Of a DNA stretch of 64,000 nt, positions 36,097-47,090 are shown piece after piece (within the stretch, counting starts at the first letter, position 1; every line of letters starts with the position of its first letter). The DNA is taken from assembly GCA_951812925.1 (NCBI GenBank), contig OX638370.1:40613948-40677947 (forward strand), written 5' to 3'. The position numbers were made by a program, and so were the translations under genes. Below the pieces are notes generated by a model. It was not told where the DNA came from. It ran no database searches and was given only the letters and a program-made list of their open reading frames with translations. Source of the stretch: Calliopum simillimum. Taxonomy: Eukaryota > Arthropoda > Insecta > Diptera > Lauxaniidae.

Positions 36097-37125
36097 TAAC
36101 AACAGATTTGTTGCTCAATGTATTAAAACTAAAAAGACAAAATAATTTGACTGAATGCGTCAGAAGCATACGATATTACTATACACAGGGTCAGTGTAAT
36201 AGAAACAAAAACATCAAAAGGTTTCATTGACAAATGTGCTTAAGAGTTTGTTACATATTCCGAGCATTGTGTTCCGGGTTCGAACCTCAGTGCGGATGAA
36301 ATTTTTTTTTTATATAATTTTTATATTACACAGGGCAACACTGATCTTGCGGCATAGGTTTTCGCAGATTTCGAATAATCATCAGATTCTTAATACGAAA
36401 ATAACATCAGATTTGCCGAATTGACTCTAGTTCTCAAAATATCCTTGTTTAAAAGTGAAAAAATAGATGTTTTGAGGCTTATTTGAAGTAGTATAACACT
36501 AACAATGGACAGTGTAATAAGCTTTTGCTAATGATATCAAATAATCGTAACCTTTCTGATTAAAACTTACCTTTTAACTTTTCCGATTCATTCATTACTT
36601 TCCGTGTAATCAACCATTGAAGTAATGGTACTTCAACTCCATTCTAAGGACTCATTTTTTTTTTTTTTTTTTGTGCGGCCTTAGTTTTTGAGTTAATCCA
36701 GACTTACTAAGCTTATTAAATACTTAGGGTACAATTTATTTACCTGGATTGACTCTAGTTCTCCAGAAATCCTTGCTCGAAAGAGCAAAAATAGCTGTTT
36801 TGTTTGTATGGAGTTGAAATGGGTGATAACTCAGAAAGTAAGGATCTAATTGGAAAAGTTAAAATGTTGGATTTAATGAGAAAGGTTATGGCTTTTTGAT
36901 GCCGTTAACAAAAATTAATTACGTTGTTTGCTGTGAGTATATGCTTCGAATATGCCTCAAAACAACTATTTTTGCACTTTTAAGCAAGGATATCTGCTGA
37001 ACTAGAGTCAATCCTGACAAATAAATTATATTCTAGGTATTGCATGACCTTGCTGAATTTGAATTAACTTTCAAAGCTATGGCCGTAGAAATAAAATATT
37101 TTTTTGTCGCTCTGTGTTATTGTAT
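36097..37125. repeat. Mosaic repeat with an internal inverted pair
   Basis: GACTCTAGTTCTCCAGAAAT at 36760 and its complement ending near 37014 form arms of about 60 bp; both include the AAAAATAGCTGTTTTG or AAAACAACTATTTTT end. A third partial copy lies at 36423-36470. The interior carries GATAACTCAGAAAGTAAGG and AAGGTTATGGCTTTTTGAT, shared with 33.8 kb and partly with 14.1 kb. Motifs near 36329 (ACACAGGGCAACA) and 37105 (TTTTGTCGCTCTGTGTTA) look like element ends, but I could not assign pairs with confidence. Confidence 0.55.
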
Positions 37126-39276
37126 ACCTCGGCTATATTGTCACATGTTTCGATTTCCGCTCCGAAGACTCTTCAGATAAATTGCATTCAAGTTAATAGA
37201 AATTTAAAAATTGGAATTGAAATTCACCGAGTTGAGGATTTGAACCAGGGCAGCGCCTCTCCATGCAGTGCTTAGACTGATACACTATCGTTTGCTCTTC
37301 TTCACAATCGAGTCAGTAACGTTATAAATTCTCTGACACAATCGATACACAATTGAACCACTTTTAGTACTAATGACGGATTATGCATTAAATTCGGACC
37401 ATTTATACCAATTTAAAATTTAAGTGAAATTACTCTAGTTTTAGTGTAGTCTGTTTTCGTTCTATAAAATAACTAGACCAAAGATGGGAATATTGAGACA
37501 ATTTCCTTCGCCAGTCCTACAAGAAAGTCTTGGTCTTTCTGAAGAGTGTTTAGTATGCAAAACATGTATCCTTTTTTCAAAGTTACAATATGTATATAGT
37601 GTAGACCAAAACCATAGCAGCCTGAGTCTTCATCAGCGCCTTGGTTTAAAAAAATAGCCATAGCTAAAAAACCAAGACCAATTTGATCATCACTATATGG
37701 GGTAAAAAAATGAAAAATTATAAAACGGTCAAAAAAAATTTTGGAAAATTGGAAAAGTTTGAATAAGGCTCAGACTTAGATGGACAATCCTGAAGCTGAA
37801 TAAAAAAAATTTATAACGCAACCGCAATGAAAATCCATAAATTAAGTATTATACGTATGTGTATCCTTGATGCTGCAGCATCATTCAATACTAATGGCGC
37901 TATATGTATGCATGTACCGCATACTTTGAAACGTTCAGTGACGCGACAGCGGAAATAAATTCAGTCAGAATTTTAATGAAGCCAAACGATGGTGTAGGTG
38001 GAAGTGATGTCGATGATGATGATGGTGAAGGTGGAAGAGGACATAAAAGAGCAAATGAAACGTCATGAACAAAATTCTTAATAAGAAACAGAATTGAGCA
38101 GCAGCATAAGTGTGAGTAAGCATCCGTTCTTGTTATGCTCACAAAAATTATGAATGAAAATTTGGAGGAAATTCGTTGATATTAATATTTTTTTTGTAGT
38201 TTTTTTTTTGTTGTGTCCTTTTATTTTGTTTTTTTTTTTTGAACATTAAGACATTACGTAAGGATTCACTACTCTGCTGTTGCTTGTTTTGTCTATCTGT
38301 TTTATGAACAAACTGCCGAAAACAATTTTAAGAGCTTTCTTAGATAAAGTAAATGTAAGTTTACATAGCTTCATTTTTGGTTTCGAGTTTATTATTTTAA
38401 TATAAAATTACATTATGTTATCGTTCTTCATGAAATGAAGGGTTTTGAACAACTTCTTTCTTCTTCGAGCTGAAAATAACAATTTCATAGATCTAAGCAC
38501 ATAATTTCCTATTAATTTTACACATGAACTATTCTAGTTCGTAGTACAAAGAATATAGAATTTTGTCATAATATCAATTTTAAGCTTTTTTTTAATGAAA
38601 TATTTAAAGGGTGATAATTATGTTAGAAATTTAAGACAAAAACATGACTAAAGAACGGAAAGGAAATAAGACATTGATAAAATAAATTGGAAAAATGTTT
38701 GAAAAAATTTTCCATAATTTAATAAAGGCACACCAAAAATACTTAGTAAAGGTATTTATTTTCTTTGGTCTGGTGTAGCAACACACGCTCAGTGGTATTT
38801 TCGCGGAAAAGAAGCAATTTTTTTATCATTAAATTTCAAAATCGTAAAAATGCGGTTTTATAGCGAAATCTTTCACTCAGAAGGTGCTATTAATTCCTTT
38901 TTCTAAAAAGTCGTATTTTTACTTCGAAAAACTGAGCCAAAGTCACCTTAAGGTTGTACGTGTGAAACTGATTAATTTTTTCAAGCAACTCGATTTCCGT
39001 CAAATTTCCCGAAACGAAAATCACAAAAGTCAATTTCCTCGACAGACGATTTCCGACAGCTTTTTTCCCGAATACATTTTCACGACAACATTTTACCCGA
39101 AACAATAAAATGCCCTCTGTACCGACAGCAAGCGAAAGTGGTTGTGCCAGCCTTCCGAAATTAATTTTTGTTTTGTGTGAGCTGTCAATAGCTGATTGGT
39201 AATGGTTTCACATCGAAATCTCAAACCTTGGTAATACAGCTCTGCGTCTGCCCCCTCCGGGCCTTCTAACGACATA
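37126..39276. other. Unassigned AT-rich DNA
   Basis: 37232-37300 read on the minus strand ends in GGTTCAAATCC, like a tRNA T-loop/B box, but no convincing cloverleaf forms. 38990-39105 repeats CCCGAAA and TTTCC-type motifs. No gene supported. Confidence 0.4.
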
Positions 39277-40545
39277 AAGGGTGTTTTTTTTAGAGGCTTG
39301 TTTTTCGAATAGAGATAAAACTGGCATTTTGTGGTCAAATCTTGGAACTCTAATGTCATTTATGTTCAGTTTGGTTTGTCATTTTATCATGAACAGGTTG
39401 ACAAAAGAACAACGCTTGCAAATCGTGCAAATTTATTTCGAATATAATGGTTCAGTTCGCGAAGTTTACCGCAAGCTCCGTCCATTTTATGGTCGACATA
39501 ATCGTCCATCAGAGCAATTAATTCGGTTAACCATGGATCGTTTTCGCACTACGTTTACTCTATGTGATAATACGCATCCGCAGAGACGTCGAACAGTGCG
39601 CACCGAAGAAACAATTGCCGCTGTAGAGCAAAATGTTGAAGAGGACCCGAATGAATCGATTTGCCACCGTGCACAGCAATTGGAGCTTTGTCCATCAACT
39701 TTATGGAAGATTTTGAGCAAAGATCTTGGCTTGCGACCTTACAAGATCCAGCTTGTGCAAGAATTAAAGCCGCGAGACCATGCAATGCGTCGTGATTTTG
39801 GTGTATGGGCCGAAAATGAGATTGATCTCGATGCTAATTTTCATCGCAAAATTTTGTTCAGTGATGAGGCTCATTTTTGGTTGAATGGCTACGTCAACAA
39901 GCAAAATTGCCGCATTTGGAGTGAAGAGAATCCACATGAGACCCTTGAGACGCCATTACATCCACAAAAACTGACTGTTAGGTGTGCTCTATGGGCTGGT
40001 GGAGTCATTGGGCCATACTTCTTATGAAATAATGCTGGAGAGTCAGTTACCGTTAATGGAGACCGGTATAGAGCCATGATAACCGACTATTTTGTTCCCG
40101 AATCGGGACGGCGCTACATGCCACACAGCGTACGTCACAATCGATTTATTGAAGGAAACATTCGATGAGCGCATAATTTCGCGGAATGGACCTGTCAATT
40201 GGCCACCAAGATCGTGTGATTTGACACCATTGGATTATTTTCTTTGGGGATATGTGAAATCGCTCTTCTACTCCAACAAACCAGAAACGTTAGGGGACTT
40301 GGAAGCCAACATTCGTGGCGTTATTGCCGACATACGGCCCCATATGCTCGAAAAAATGGTTCAAAATTGGACCTGTAGAATTGGCTTTATTCGAGCCAGC
40401 CGCGGCGGTCACATGCCCGAAATCATATTTAAACATTAATGGCATAAAATTATCCTTCCAATAAAGCCAAATTGATGGACATTAAAACGATTTTCTTGTG
40501 TTTTATTTCAATTTAAAGTTGTATACCTCTAAAAAAAACACCCTT
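39277..40545 (+). mobile_element. Mariner-like element (D-x41-D type), full length between ends
   Basis: Perfect 20-bp terminal inverted repeats (AAGGGTGTTTTTTTTAGAGG at 39277-39296 and its complement at 40526-40545) flanked by TA (39275-39276, 40546-40547). At 1269 bp it has the usual size of an IS630-Tc1-mariner element. The interior is nearly all one transposase frame, broken in two places. Spacing of the last two catalytic aspartates (41 residues between) places it in the D-x41-D branch, to which the rosa elements of tephritid flies belong as I recall. Confidence 0.96.
39389..40439 (+). pseudogene. D-x41-D mariner-like transposase, two lesions
   Basis: ATG at 39389 (MNRLTKEQRLQIVQIYFEYN) opens an N-terminal helix-turn-helix domain with the LRPFYGRHNRPSEQLIR signature, then a second helical region ending KPRDHAMRRDF. 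The first catalytic Asp lies in ILFSDEAHFWLNGYVNKQN. A TGA at 40025-40027 ends the frame after GPYFL; the same frame continues sensibly afterwards (AGESVTVNGDRYRAMITD). Near 40100 a deletion of about 37 bp relative to the 28-kb copy shifts the frame and removes the strand before the second Asp. The rest is intact: DGATCHTA, NWPPRSCDLTPLDYFLWG, and a tail ending GGHMPEIIFKH at TAA 40437-40439. Not functional as it stands. Confidence 0.95.
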
Positions 40546-41344
40546 TAGTATTCTTCGAAATAATCAAAAACTGAAGCAAGTTCTTCAGGCGTTTCGCATT
40601 GCAAAAGATTGAATGCATATTGGACGTCATCTCGAGGAACGAACGCAAGTGCCATAATCATATGATACCCAATTTTAATACTTCTATCATCTTTCGTATT
40701 GTTGAAAAATTTTCTTCAACGAAAGAGGGTGTCCAAAAAAAAACTGCTGTTGCGATATTCGATTCGGGAAAACCGTGGGGTACCAACTCAGTGGTATATT
40801 TATGTAATTTTTTTTTGTCGCAGATATTTTTGTTGCATTTTTTATTGAAATATAATGTCTTGGTGTTAAGAACAATTATTTGGATTACATAAATGCTTCA
40901 AAAGATATGCGCAAACTAAAATGTCTCTTTGAAATGAAGCGTTTGCAATTTTCCTCGGAAAATTATTAAGTTGATTACGTCTAGCTTCGCCTTCTCTTTA
41001 TAAAAGAATGAATTATGAGAGTCTACTCTTTTAATTTAAGTCAAAAAAACAATCGAAATTTTTCATGCGAATCATTTAATTCATCAATTTGCTACAAAAG
41101 GTCATGTGATTTTCAATACAAATTTGCAATGTAAGTAATAGTACAGTCAAACTAGGTAAACTAGTATCGCCAGAGGCCAAATTTTGGCCTTTTACTTAAA
41201 GATAGACACACTTTTCCCGAGTACCGTTTGGTAAAAAAGAAAACCAGAACATAGAGTATTTATAAATCGTAGTAACCTTTTTTGGAAGCAACAGGCTCAG
41301 TGTATCTCCAAACCGAATAACATAAAATGTGATGTAGTGCTTGT
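40546..41344. other. Unassigned AT-rich DNA
   Basis: No recognisable repeat or gene. A 97-codon + frame (40599-40892) matches nothing I know. Confidence 0.45.
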
Positions 41345-41917
41345 GCCGAAAAATATCGAAAAACATCCTTAATATCGGTAAGAGTCCAAAAGTATCGAAA
41401 AACATCGAAAATGCCGCTAAAAGTCTGAAAGTATCGAATAATATCCAAAATATCGAAAAGAGCTCAAAAGTATCGAAAAACATAGGTATATACAAACGGT
41501 AAAAATCGAAAAGTATCGAAAAACATCAAAAATATCGAAAAGAGCCCAAAAATATCGAAAAACATCCAAAATATCGGTAAAAGTGTAAATGTGTCGAGAA
41601 ACATCCAAAATATCGTTAAGAGTCCAAAAGTATCGAATAACATCCAAAATATCGGTGAAAGTGCAAAAGTTTGGAGAAACATCAAAAATATCGATAAAAG
41701 GCGCAAAGTATCGAAAAACATAAAAATCGAAAAGAGCCCAAAAGTATCAAAAAAATCCAAAATATCGGTAAAATTGCAAAAGTATCGAGAACATCCAAGA
41801 TATCGGTAAAAGTCCAAAAGTATCGAGAATAATTTAAAATATCTGTTAAATTCCAAAACTATGCAAAATATCGATAATAGTCCAAAAGTATCGAAAAACA
41901 TCTAAAATATTGGTGCA
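41345..41917. repeat. 36-40 bp minisatellite, second locus
   Basis: About 15 units built on AGTATCGAAAAACATCC and AAAATATCGGTAAAAGTCC, the same unit as at 18583-19300 but better preserved. Minus-strand frames of up to 145 codons with a 13-residue period (FFDTFGLLPIFWM-like) come from the 39-bp unit and are not evidence for a protein. Confidence 0.92.
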
Positions 41918-43111
41918 GAATGTCAGAGTGCAATAGAACAGGTCTTTGCACGGAAGAGCAAAACAACCACAACAAAATTTCTCTCACTACACTGTCTCAT
42001 TCACTTTCTTAACAACACAGCAAAGCACTGTGGGTGTTTTTGTTGTTGTAATTATATGGGAAACTTTGATCTGTTTTAAAATACCTTAATGGCAATTTAT
42101 AAGAATAATTTTTAGTTTTGTGCATTCTACTGAACAGTACCTACCTTTCATATAAAATCGGTTAAATGGTTAGCCCGCAAAATGGGGGCAAAAAAAACTG
42201 TTCACTTATTTATATATAGATTTGGTTGAAAAATGTTCATGAGCATGCATCGATTTTGATTGGACATGGCCCATTTTGTTCGCAAGAGCGTCTTCAAATT
42301 ATTTAGCAGTATTCCGAAAATCAGTGTTCCGTAAGAAATGTTTTTCGTTCACTTTCATTAGTTACATCATCGATCTTCCGAGCCCACTATTGCCAACACA
42401 ATCCGCAAATTTGAGTAGCAGTGTAATTAATTGGATGATACGCGATCCAATAGAATATTGCGACTGTAGCGGATTGTATGGCTGAAGACTGTTACCAATC
42501 TTAATCGACGCCGCACAGTGGTCTGTTACGAGAGCGCTAGCCGGTCATAACTCCGAAAATGTTTGTGTTAAATGTGATCATTTTTTTGCACAAATTTAAA
42601 GTAAAATATCTAGATAACATATTTATTATTATTATTATTTATTAGCAAAGTATAAAATACAAAACTAATGTTACAAAGCGTAAATTAACATATTTAAGGT
42701 ACCAGAATACCAAGAAATAATACCATTTCTGAGTTTTCGCATCTTAAGCTTGATGAATTCAGAAAATGGTAATTTTTTCCAAAAATCTCTTAAAATGTGT
42801 AAAAGTTTAAATGAGTGAATCTTTAAAATTAAATGGCTATCCGGATCATTACAAAAAATCTCTAGTTTTATTAAAAATACTTCTGAATTTTTTTAAAAAA
42901 AAACACCCTCAAATTTTTTTAAAAGTACTTTAGTTTGAAGCATAGTTTATAAGCTTTAAAATGATGTATGATTCAAGATGGGATTCAGTCGCTACATGAG
43001 AGTTTTTGGCTTTTCAACGCCCGCGGCAGGCAAAACTCTTTGTTTACTCAAGAGGAAGGCATCTTAAGAAAAAAGTGTACAAGGCATAAAATGCTTAGAA
43101 TCGTCACAAAA
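41918..43111. other. Unassigned AT-rich DNA
   Basis: An ATT-rich microsatellite (TTATTATTATTATT) lies near 42623-42642. No gene recognised. Confidence 0.45.
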
Positions 43112-43305
43112 CTTTTTTGCGGAATATTTTAACCCATTATAACAAAGATTTTGGATAAAGGGGTCAAAAAGACCAGAAAAACGGGATACAATTTGTTAAT
43201 ATGCTTTAAAAGGTTAACATGATATTAAGCAAGGAACAATTTTCTATAACATCTTAGCCCGTTTGTCCCGTTTTCTATGGGTTAAAATATTCTACAAAAA
43301 AATAC
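43112..43305. repeat. Hairpin-ended segment
   Basis: GCGGAATATTTTAACCCA at 43119-43136 is inverted at 43278-43295 (TGGGTTAAAATATTCTAC), with outer TTTTTTT/AAAAAAA extensions. The interior has ACGGGATACAATTTG and GTCCCGTTTTC. Possibly a small MITE. 43306-43890 holds nothing recognised. Confidence 0.5.
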
Positions 43306-44471
43306 CGTCCGGACAGTGGCAGCCCTGTATGGTAGCGTTCGCGCACCAACGTCTCATGATGAAAACAACATTATACAACTTCAGAAACTCATAACTTGAT
43401 AACCGTAAAACATACCACAATTTTGAGGGCTGAAAAATAATTGTAATAAAATTTACTTCTAAATAAAAATATTTTGAAAAAAATAAAAAGGGTGCACCAA
43501 GCTCCAAAATAGCTTTGAAAAAGGAAAAAGTTTCTTTCGACCAAAAATAAATTTTTTTCATTGATATTTTTTTTTTTTTTGAAAAACTCATGTTTTTCTA
43601 CAGAAACCCCGAAAATTTCTTTAAAATCGGTTGATAAGCTGGGAGTTATGAATTTTCAAATATGGGAGTATCCAAAGGTTGGATCGAACTTCCCATTGCC
43701 GCCATCTTGAAAATATTCGGAATTTAGAAAAATCATTTTACCGCAGTAATATGTGTCTCAAATACAATCTTTTCACCAATTTTCATAAAAATCGGGGATG
43801 TCATGTCGAATCTTGGTCGGTTACGCAAAGAGGACTCCATTAGAATGGTATTATATTGAAAATTTTTTTTTTTTTTTTTTTTGGTAGGTATAGATAATAA
43901 TGGGATCGATATTTTTACGTTTTTAAATTACACTGGCGGAAAAAGAAGTTTTTACTCAAAACGAAAGCATCATTTTAAAAAAGTAAATGAGGCAAAAAAT
44001 ATCAAGAATCGTCCGAGAAATAGGGTAAGCTGGGGTATATTTGACACCGGGGCACATTTGACTTTGCCATTTTCGGTGTGAACTCGCATTTCCAACCAAA
44101 AACGTGAAATGCAGAAAAAAACTAATTAGAGTAGAAGCAAGGTAATAAACTTTGGCAGTTCTCTTTCATCTCTTTTTTAACTTTTTGTGTTTTTTTATGT
44201 TAATTTCGGCATCTTGTTCGTAAGGGTTTTGCAAATGAAGTTGTATTGTTTTTTAAAAGTAAGAATGAAAATTTGGTAGCACTTACCTTTACAATTAATA
44301 GAATAAAAGTGATTTTCATCAAGGTCAAATAGTTTAAACTTTAAAATATTTTTAATTCTTCAAGAGATTTTGGGGCACATTTGACTTTTGCCGAAGGGGC
44401 ACATTTGACGTTCGTTCAGAGACATGTTTTGTGTATTTAATTATATTTCCTTGTTTTATCTTTTTAAAGAT

Positions 44472-45093
44472 ATGGTATGCCACTACAAAATGAAGAAGAA
44501 CAGACGCGAAGGCGATGAAAAAAGTTAAATACGCTATTTCTAATGTCGGAAACCAACGAGAAACCCGCCTTTGTTTTATCTACAATACAAGATTTTAGAA
44601 TGGATAAGGACCTCTACCACTTATTTTAATTTGAAAATCTGGATGGATGAATTTCCGAAGTAAACATACTGACATCAAAGTTCATCATGTATACGAAGTT
44701 TTAAATAAAAATCAAATTGATTTGAAATACGTCCCATATGTGAAAGAAAACTACGAGATGGTCCAATCTGAACTTTTTGAATACAAAGTAACAGATGTCG
44801 ACAACTTAGAAGTCGTACATTATGTCTTTGAGAAATTTGGCGAAAACTCCAAAAATCCATTTTTTTATGTGGGAGAAATTGTAAAAGTAATTTGCATTAC
44901 TTCATACAAGATCAGTTATTTGAGAAGAGTTTCACCATTAAACTGGGTTTTTATAAACGGAAACCTGACTTTGAGAAATGCATTTGAGTTTAAGCTACCA
45001 ACATCAACAAATCCAGAATCAACTTCACGTTCACGCACTAAATACATATATCATCGACTTCTCACACTTATATATAAAATAAGTGTTCGTTAA
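44472..45093 (+). pseudogene. Remnant of the outer element's transposase (N- and C-terminal pieces)
   Basis: ATG 44472 reads MVCHYKMKKNRREGDEKS, which resembles the start of pogo/Tigger-type transposases (a basic MxRxYKRKT-like start before the psq-type helix-turn-helix). A stop follows at once. The DDE core is absent. From 44647 a frame of 148 codons contains FFYVGEIVKV and SYKISYLRR, followed by a Ser/Thr-rich tail. This resembles the C-terminal beta-rich segment of such transposases. The assignment is by pattern memory and is tentative. Confidence 0.55.
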
Positions 45094-45489
45094 TACATAC
45101 ATAGGGTAAGGGATGGAAATATGGACTACGTGGGTAATATGGACCACACAGTTATTTCCTACTGCATACATAGGATTTACCGTTATTCATGTTCAAACTT
45201 AACGCTAATACCTAAAGCTTATGATAGGGCGATTTTAGCGTTCGGTGAAGTCGCATGTTTCTGTAAAGTTGATTTTTCAAAAAAAAAGATCAGTGATAAT
45301 TTTTTTCTAGTGAGTATATTTCATTATTTCACTTTAAAGAATTCGCGTTTTAAAATAAATGGTTAATGATATAAAGTCAGTGAATACCATTCATAATTTA
45401 TTAGCACAAATAAGTTCATAAACCAAAAGAGTTTTTGATAAAAAAAAAACCATTTATTTCACCAACAAGTGCTGTGGGTAATATGGACC

Positions 45490-45764
45490 ACCAAAGAAAA
45501 AAGCCTCAAAAACAAATGTATTTGTCATCTTTTTCAGATGGGGAATCTAGTTGCAGTTTTCATGACGAGTCTGATGGTCATTATATGTAATTCGTCAACT
45601 ACAAAGGAAAAAATGATAAAAAATGCATATAATGTTAGACCCTTTATTCAGAAGATTGACGTGGCGAATTTTGGGTTGAATGCGTAATCTGACGTTCTTG
45701 GAGTCATGAAAAGTGTGCCAAATGTGGAAGTGACATTTTTATATGCAACTTCTGTAAAAAATAG
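45490..45764 (+). pseudogene. Cys/His-rich C-terminal remnant of a transposase
   Basis: One frame gives QMYLSSFSDGESSCSFHDES, an acidic serine-rich linker. After frame changes another gives EFWVECVI, a stop, then RSWSHEKCAKCG and DIFICNFCKK. The C, HxxC and CxxC spacing resembles the PHD-like zinc finger at the end of some pogo/Tigger-type transposases of insects; the stop replaces an expected Cys codon (TGC to TGA). No DDE core is present. Confidence 0.55.
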
Positions 45765-45795
45765 ACTATATAGTCCATATTACACTACACTTTTT

Positions 45796-46620
45796 TATAC
45801 CCTACACCCAGGGTATATTCACTTTGTCCTTCCGTTTGTAACGCAGAGAAGGAGGCGTGGCAGGTATAGAAAAGTATATATATTCTTGATCAGCGTCACC
45901 TCTTGAGTCGATATAGCCATGTCCGTCTGTCTGGCTGGCTGGCTGGGTGGCTGGCTGGCTGGGTGTCTGGCTGGGTGTCTGGCTGTGTGTTGAAATACAC
46001 TTTTTGGGAAAACTGAGCAAGATAATTCAATGAAATTTGGTACGCTGCCTCCGTCGTCAAAGTTAGCTCGGGGAATTGAAAATGAGCAAAATCGGTCAAC
46101 GGACACGCCTACCGCCCATACAAAAATTATATTCAAAATGCAATTTTAGGAGTATTTTTTACGACAATGCAACCACAATACATATAAGTACTACGAATTG
46201 TAAGCGCAAGCTCTGATAAAAATTTGAGCAAATTCGGACAAGAGGGCGTGGCACCTCCCATATAAGCAAAAGCTTCAAAACGCTGTACTGAAAGGGTTTT
46301 TTGAGATATTCGAACCAAATTTGACTCAGACACTAAGAATTATAAATGAAAGCTCTCAGCAAAAATTGGGTGAAATCAGACAAGGGGGCGTGGCACCTCC
46401 CATATAAGCAAAAGATTCAAAATGCTATACTGAAAGAGTTTTTTGAGATAATCCAACTAAATTTCACTCTGACACTAATAACTATAAATGCAAGCTCTGA
46501 ACAAAAAATGGGTGTACTCGGACAAGAGGGCGTGGCACCTCCCATATAAGCAAACTTTTCAAAATACTGCAGTGTAGGGTATTTATTTTTTGGCCAGGCC
46601 AAAATTTACACCCTTACTAG
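45796..46620 (+). mobile_element. Family H copy, complete
   Basis: The clearest + strand copy. It opens with TATACCCTACACCCAGGG and the blocks GTCCTTCCGTTTGTAACGC and GAGTCGATATAGCCATG. A GGCTG/GGGTG microsatellite core (45931-45988) follows, then GGACACGCCTACCGCCC. Three internal units with GGGCGTGGCACCTCCC come next. The end is GCAGTGTAGGGTATTTATT, the hairpin TTTGGCCAGGCCAAA and CTAG at 46617-46620. The block ACCCTACAC at the start and GTGTAGGGT near the end are inverted repeats. No reading frame of its own. Confidence 0.93.
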
Positions 46621-47090
46621 TTTTATCTTCATTTTGAGTATTTTCAGTTTTTAAATTTTTTTTCTTTATCCTGATTTGATATTTATCTAAAAGTGAATCA
46701 GTATAAAGGTAAATTGTTTCCTTTACTGAATGACATAAAATTAATTGTTTTGTTTTATGTATTTTGGGTTTTATTTAAAAAAGAAAGATGGGTGGTCCAT
46801 ATATCCCTCCCTTACCCTACTTATTATTTGTATTTATATGAAAAAAATATATGTATTAATGTTTTGCTTAATTTTTTTGTGAGTGTCAAATGTGCCCCTT
46901 GCGAAATGTCTTTTTTTGAAAAAATTTAAAAAGGACTCTTAATGCAGTTTTTTTCAAACTTTTTTTTTCTTGGCTTAAATTTTAAATAATCAATGTTCCA
47001 GAAACAAAAAAGAGTATTATGATCGTGCAATAATTTTCAAAGATACAGGTCTTTGAAAATTTAGTGTCAAATGTGCCCCAGTCTCCCCTA

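Larger units (their letters stand above)
45104..46817 (+). mobile_element. Pogo/Tigger-like element nested in the outer one
   Basis: Inverted ends GGGTAAGGGATGGAAATATG at 45104 and GGGTAAGGGAGGGATATATG as the complement of the right end at 46817, both followed by GAC, and flanked by TA (45102-45103, 46818-46819). The motif GGTAATATGGACCAC is reiterated inside (45131, 45477). About 690 bp of its left part holds a C-terminal transposase remnant. A complete family H copy (45796-46620) interrupts it. Without that insert it would be about 0.89 kb. Confidence 0.88.
44023..47088 (+). mobile_element. Pogo/Tigger-like DNA element (outer of a nest)
   Basis: Ends are inverted repeats: GGGTAAGCTGGGGTATATTT at 44023 and GGGGAGACTGGGGCACATTT as the complement of the right end at 47088. 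Both continue to GACAC and are flanked by TA (44021-44022, 47089-47090). The motif GGGGCACATTTGAC is reiterated inside near each end (44051, 44371, 44396 and, inverted, 46885). It contains remnants of a transposase (44472-45093) and is interrupted by a second element at 45104-46817. Outside it, 43910-43975 and 47125-47195 look like worn inverted copies of one another, so the nest may sit in a still older foldback. Confidence 0.85.

Noticed and set aside
36255..36295. GGGTTCGAACCTC, a B box-like motif on the + strand
   Set aside because: No A box at the right distance and no cloverleaf.
37232..37300. tRNA-like B box GGTTCAAATCC on the minus strand
   Set aside because: T-stem and acceptor pairing fail and the A box is poor; at best a tRNA-derived scrap.
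39093..39359. 88-codon minus-strand frame overlapping the left end of the D-x41-D element
   Set aside because: It crosses the terminal repeat and reads antisense to it; no known protein resemblance.
41196..41901. Long Phe/Asp/Leu-rich minus-strand frames, up to 145 codons
   Set aside because: Produced by the 39-bp minisatellite, whose length is a multiple of three.
45819..46136. Frames with SQPASQPATQ-type repeats in all family H copies
   Set aside because: They are translations of the CCAG microsatellite core and recur in every copy because the repeat is shared, not because of coding.
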